From: Bacteroidales bacterium
GTDB taxonomy: Bacteria > Bacteroidota > Bacteroidia > Bacteroidales > UBA7960
Direction: 5' to 3'
Length of the DNA stretch: 6,377 bases
NCBI GenBank assembly: GCA_007131125.1
Contig: SLRE01000009.1
Span: 1 to 6,377 of the forward strand
Positions within the stretch are counted from its first letter, which is position 1. Each line of letters starts with the position of its first letter. This document shows, piece by piece, positions 5,483 to 6,377 of the stretch. The notes under the pieces were generated by a model, which made no database searches, was not told the DNA's origin, and saw only the letters and a list, made by a program, of their open reading frames with translations. A program made the position numbers and the translations under genes.

Positions 5483-5917
5483 ATGTTAGATTTTCTGAAA
5501 AAAATATCCTGGCCGCTCCTTTGGCTTTTCATTATTGCCCTGCCCTTTGCCTGTGACAAGGACAGCCGCCACCCCGTGCCGATTGTTCCCGTGGACTTTA
5601 CCATAAACGTGGAATCTACCCAGCATATAGAACTAAATAACATTGGCGGTTGGGCATATTATACAGGAGGTTACCGTGGCATTATAATTTACCGGCAGTC
5701 GGTTGATGAATTTCGTGCCTTTGACCGGGCCTGCCCTTATCATCCCCATGACGATTGTGCTATTGTAAGGGTATATGACCCACCTGTGGCCAAGGACACC
5801 TGCTGCGGATCAAGGTTCCTTCTGATTGACGGAAGCGTGGTAACCGGGCCTGCACAGCACCCCCTCAGGGAATATCGCACTTACTATAATCATCCTTACC
5901 TGCAGGTGACCAATTAA
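5483..5917 (+). CDS. Small lipoprotein with a Rieske-like domain and altered cluster ligands
   Basis: The 144-residue product begins with a lipoprotein-type signal (KK, a hydrophobic run 9-23, then Cys24 in LPFAC followed by DKD). The box is not fully canonical, but a membrane lipoprotein is likely, exposed either in the periplasm or at the cell surface. The remainder resembles a Rieske [2Fe-2S] domain: GIIIYRQSVDEFRAFDRACPYH (66-87) and CCGSRFLLIDGSVVTGPAQHPLREY (107-131), which closely parallel the strands and loops around the cluster motifs. However, the usual CxH...CxxH ligands are changed. Motif one reads CPYHPHDDC (84-92), and motif two reads DTCCGS (105-110), with Asp where the first ligand Cys should be and Cys where the ligand His should be. 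Whether it binds any cluster is therefore open. Redox function is unproven. The gene stands alone, convergent with ahcY. Confidence 0.82.
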   Translation: MLDFLKKISWPLLWLFIIALPFACDKDSRHPVPIVPVDFTINVESTQHIELNNIGGWAYYTGGYRGIIIYRQSVDEFRAFDRACPYHPHDDCAIVRVYDPPVAKDTCCGSRFLLIDGSVVTGPAQHPLREYRTYYNHPYLQVTN

Positions 5918-6075
5918 GTTTTCCGGTCCTTTTCCTGTTTCTTCCAATCATTTGAAAAAACAAACTTTTTTCAGATCAATATTTACATTGTGTCATGCTG
6001 TGTGCCATCCTGTTTCTCAATTCCTGAATACCAGGCACCCCTTCAAAGGATGGGCTAACTAATCTGTTTTTCCTT

Positions 6076-6117
6076 AAAAAAAGAGTTTCCAGCATTAACA
6101 CTGAAAACCCTTTTTTT
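6076..6117 (-). terminator. Intrinsic terminator of ahcY
   Basis: In minus-strand RNA the stem has 18 pairs: seven A-U, then GGG with CUC (one G-U), then UUUUCAG with CUGGAAA (one U-G), around the 8-nt loop 6100-6093. The 3' arm ends in seven uridines (6082-6076). In plus-strand RNA the two wobbles become C-A mismatches, so orientation favours ahcY, although it may also stop the convergent lipoprotein transcript. It lies 51 bp after the ahcY stop. Confidence 0.75.
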
Positions 6118-6143
6118 AAAAGTTTATCTGATGATAATTAACT

Positions 6144-6173
6144 CTTAATCTCAACCTTAACCTCAACCTTAAT
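6144..6173. repeat. Five-unit hexamer array CTYAAY at the ahcY stop
   Basis: Five adjacent hexamers at 6144, 6150, 6156, 6162 and 6168 follow the pattern CTYAAY, with CTTAAY and CTCAAC alternating, so that 6150-6161 and 6162-6173 are near-identical 12-mers. The last unit includes the ahcY stop codon (6171-6169). The role is unknown; it may be a simple-sequence expansion. Confidence 0.8.
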
Positions 6174-6377
6174 ACCTGTAATGCTCAGGCTTGTAAGGTC
6201 CGTTTTTTTTCACGCCAATGTATTCGGCCTGTTCGGGAGTTAGTTCGGTAAGTTTTACCCCGATTTTTTCCAGGTGCAGCCGGGCCACTTCTTCATCAAG
6301 GTGTTTGGGCAGGCAAAAGACATCGATATCATACTGGTTTTTCCAAAGATCGATCTGTGCCAGCACCTGGTTGGTAA
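6169..6377 (-). CDS. ahcY: S-adenosyl-L-homocysteine hydrolase, C-terminal fragment
   Basis: The last 68 residues of AhcY are present; the frame continues beyond the right edge. The fragment begins TNQVLAQIDLW, matching the conserved FTNQ-xxAQ-LW helix after the NAD domain. It continues YDIDVFCLPKHLDEEVARLHLEKIGVKLTELTPEQAEYIGV and ends GPYKPEHYRY. In the known enzyme the Lys and first Tyr of the terminal KPxHYRY reach across the dimer interface to bind the NAD of the neighbouring subunit, and both are kept. The enzyme reversibly splits S-adenosylhomocysteine to adenosine and homocysteine in the cytoplasm, relieving product inhibition of methyltransferases. The internal GTG at 6366 is a valine codon, not a start. 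A minus-strand terminator follows at 6117-6076. Confidence 0.96.
   Translation of the reverse strand, partial: TNQVLAQIDLWKNQYDIDVFCLPKHLDEEVARLHLEKIGVKLTELTPEQAEYIGVKKNGPYKPEHYRY

Noticed and set aside
1..6377. Search for mobile elements, CRISPR arrays, defence genes, tRNA or rRNA
   Set aside because: No spaced direct repeats, transposase or integrase motifs, toxin-antitoxin pairs or tRNA-like cloverleaf were seen; apart from the listed small RNA, the genes look like core chromosomal functions.

Overview
The window reads as an ordinary stretch of a Bacteroidota chromosome, probably Bacteroidales or a related marine or anaerobic order. Three things support this: a type IX secretion (T9SS) C-terminal sorting domain at the left edge; several exact copies of the Bacteroidota -7 promoter element TAnnTTTG, two of them with a TTG at the expected -33 spacing; and start codons without usable Shine-Dalgarno sequences. 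I see no mobile element, CRISPR array, tRNA or rRNA. The order-level placement is inference.

Layout. 1-342 (+) is the 3' end of a secreted protein with an Asp-rich repeat linker and T9SS tail. 363-553 holds a strong terminator, nested hairpins and a minus-strand promoter that together look like a small RNA gene. 611-2784 (-) is a two-gene operon: a flippase-like polytopic membrane protein, then a membrane-anchored family 2 glycosyltransferase, overlapping by ATGA. ruvC (2794-3354, +) diverges from that operon with only 9 bp between start codons, and ends directly against the stop codon of a HIT-family gene (3355-3753, -). Upstream of HIT is greA (3847-4320, -), whose terminator runs into the HIT promoter. 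4321-4838 has no convincing gene but carries a near-ideal minus-strand promoter at its far end, and a palindrome near greA. 4839-5360 (-) is a single-span, highly charged protein of unknown function. 5483-5917 (+) is a small lipoprotein with a Rieske-like fold whose metal-ligand pattern is eroded. 6076-6117 is a terminator, 6144-6173 a hexamer array, and 6169-6377 (-) the C-terminus of S-adenosylhomocysteine hydrolase (ahcY).

How the genes relate. Most are housekeeping genes packed tightly: recombination (ruvC), transcript cleavage (greA), nucleotide hydrolysis (HIT) and the methyl cycle (ahcY). The glycosyltransferase/flippase-like pair probably makes or moves a lipid-linked glycan or glycolipid. 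No dramatic new system is evident. The items most worth a second look are the candidate small RNA at 365-519, the unexplained promoter and roughly 455-nt leader before greA, and the altered Rieske protein.
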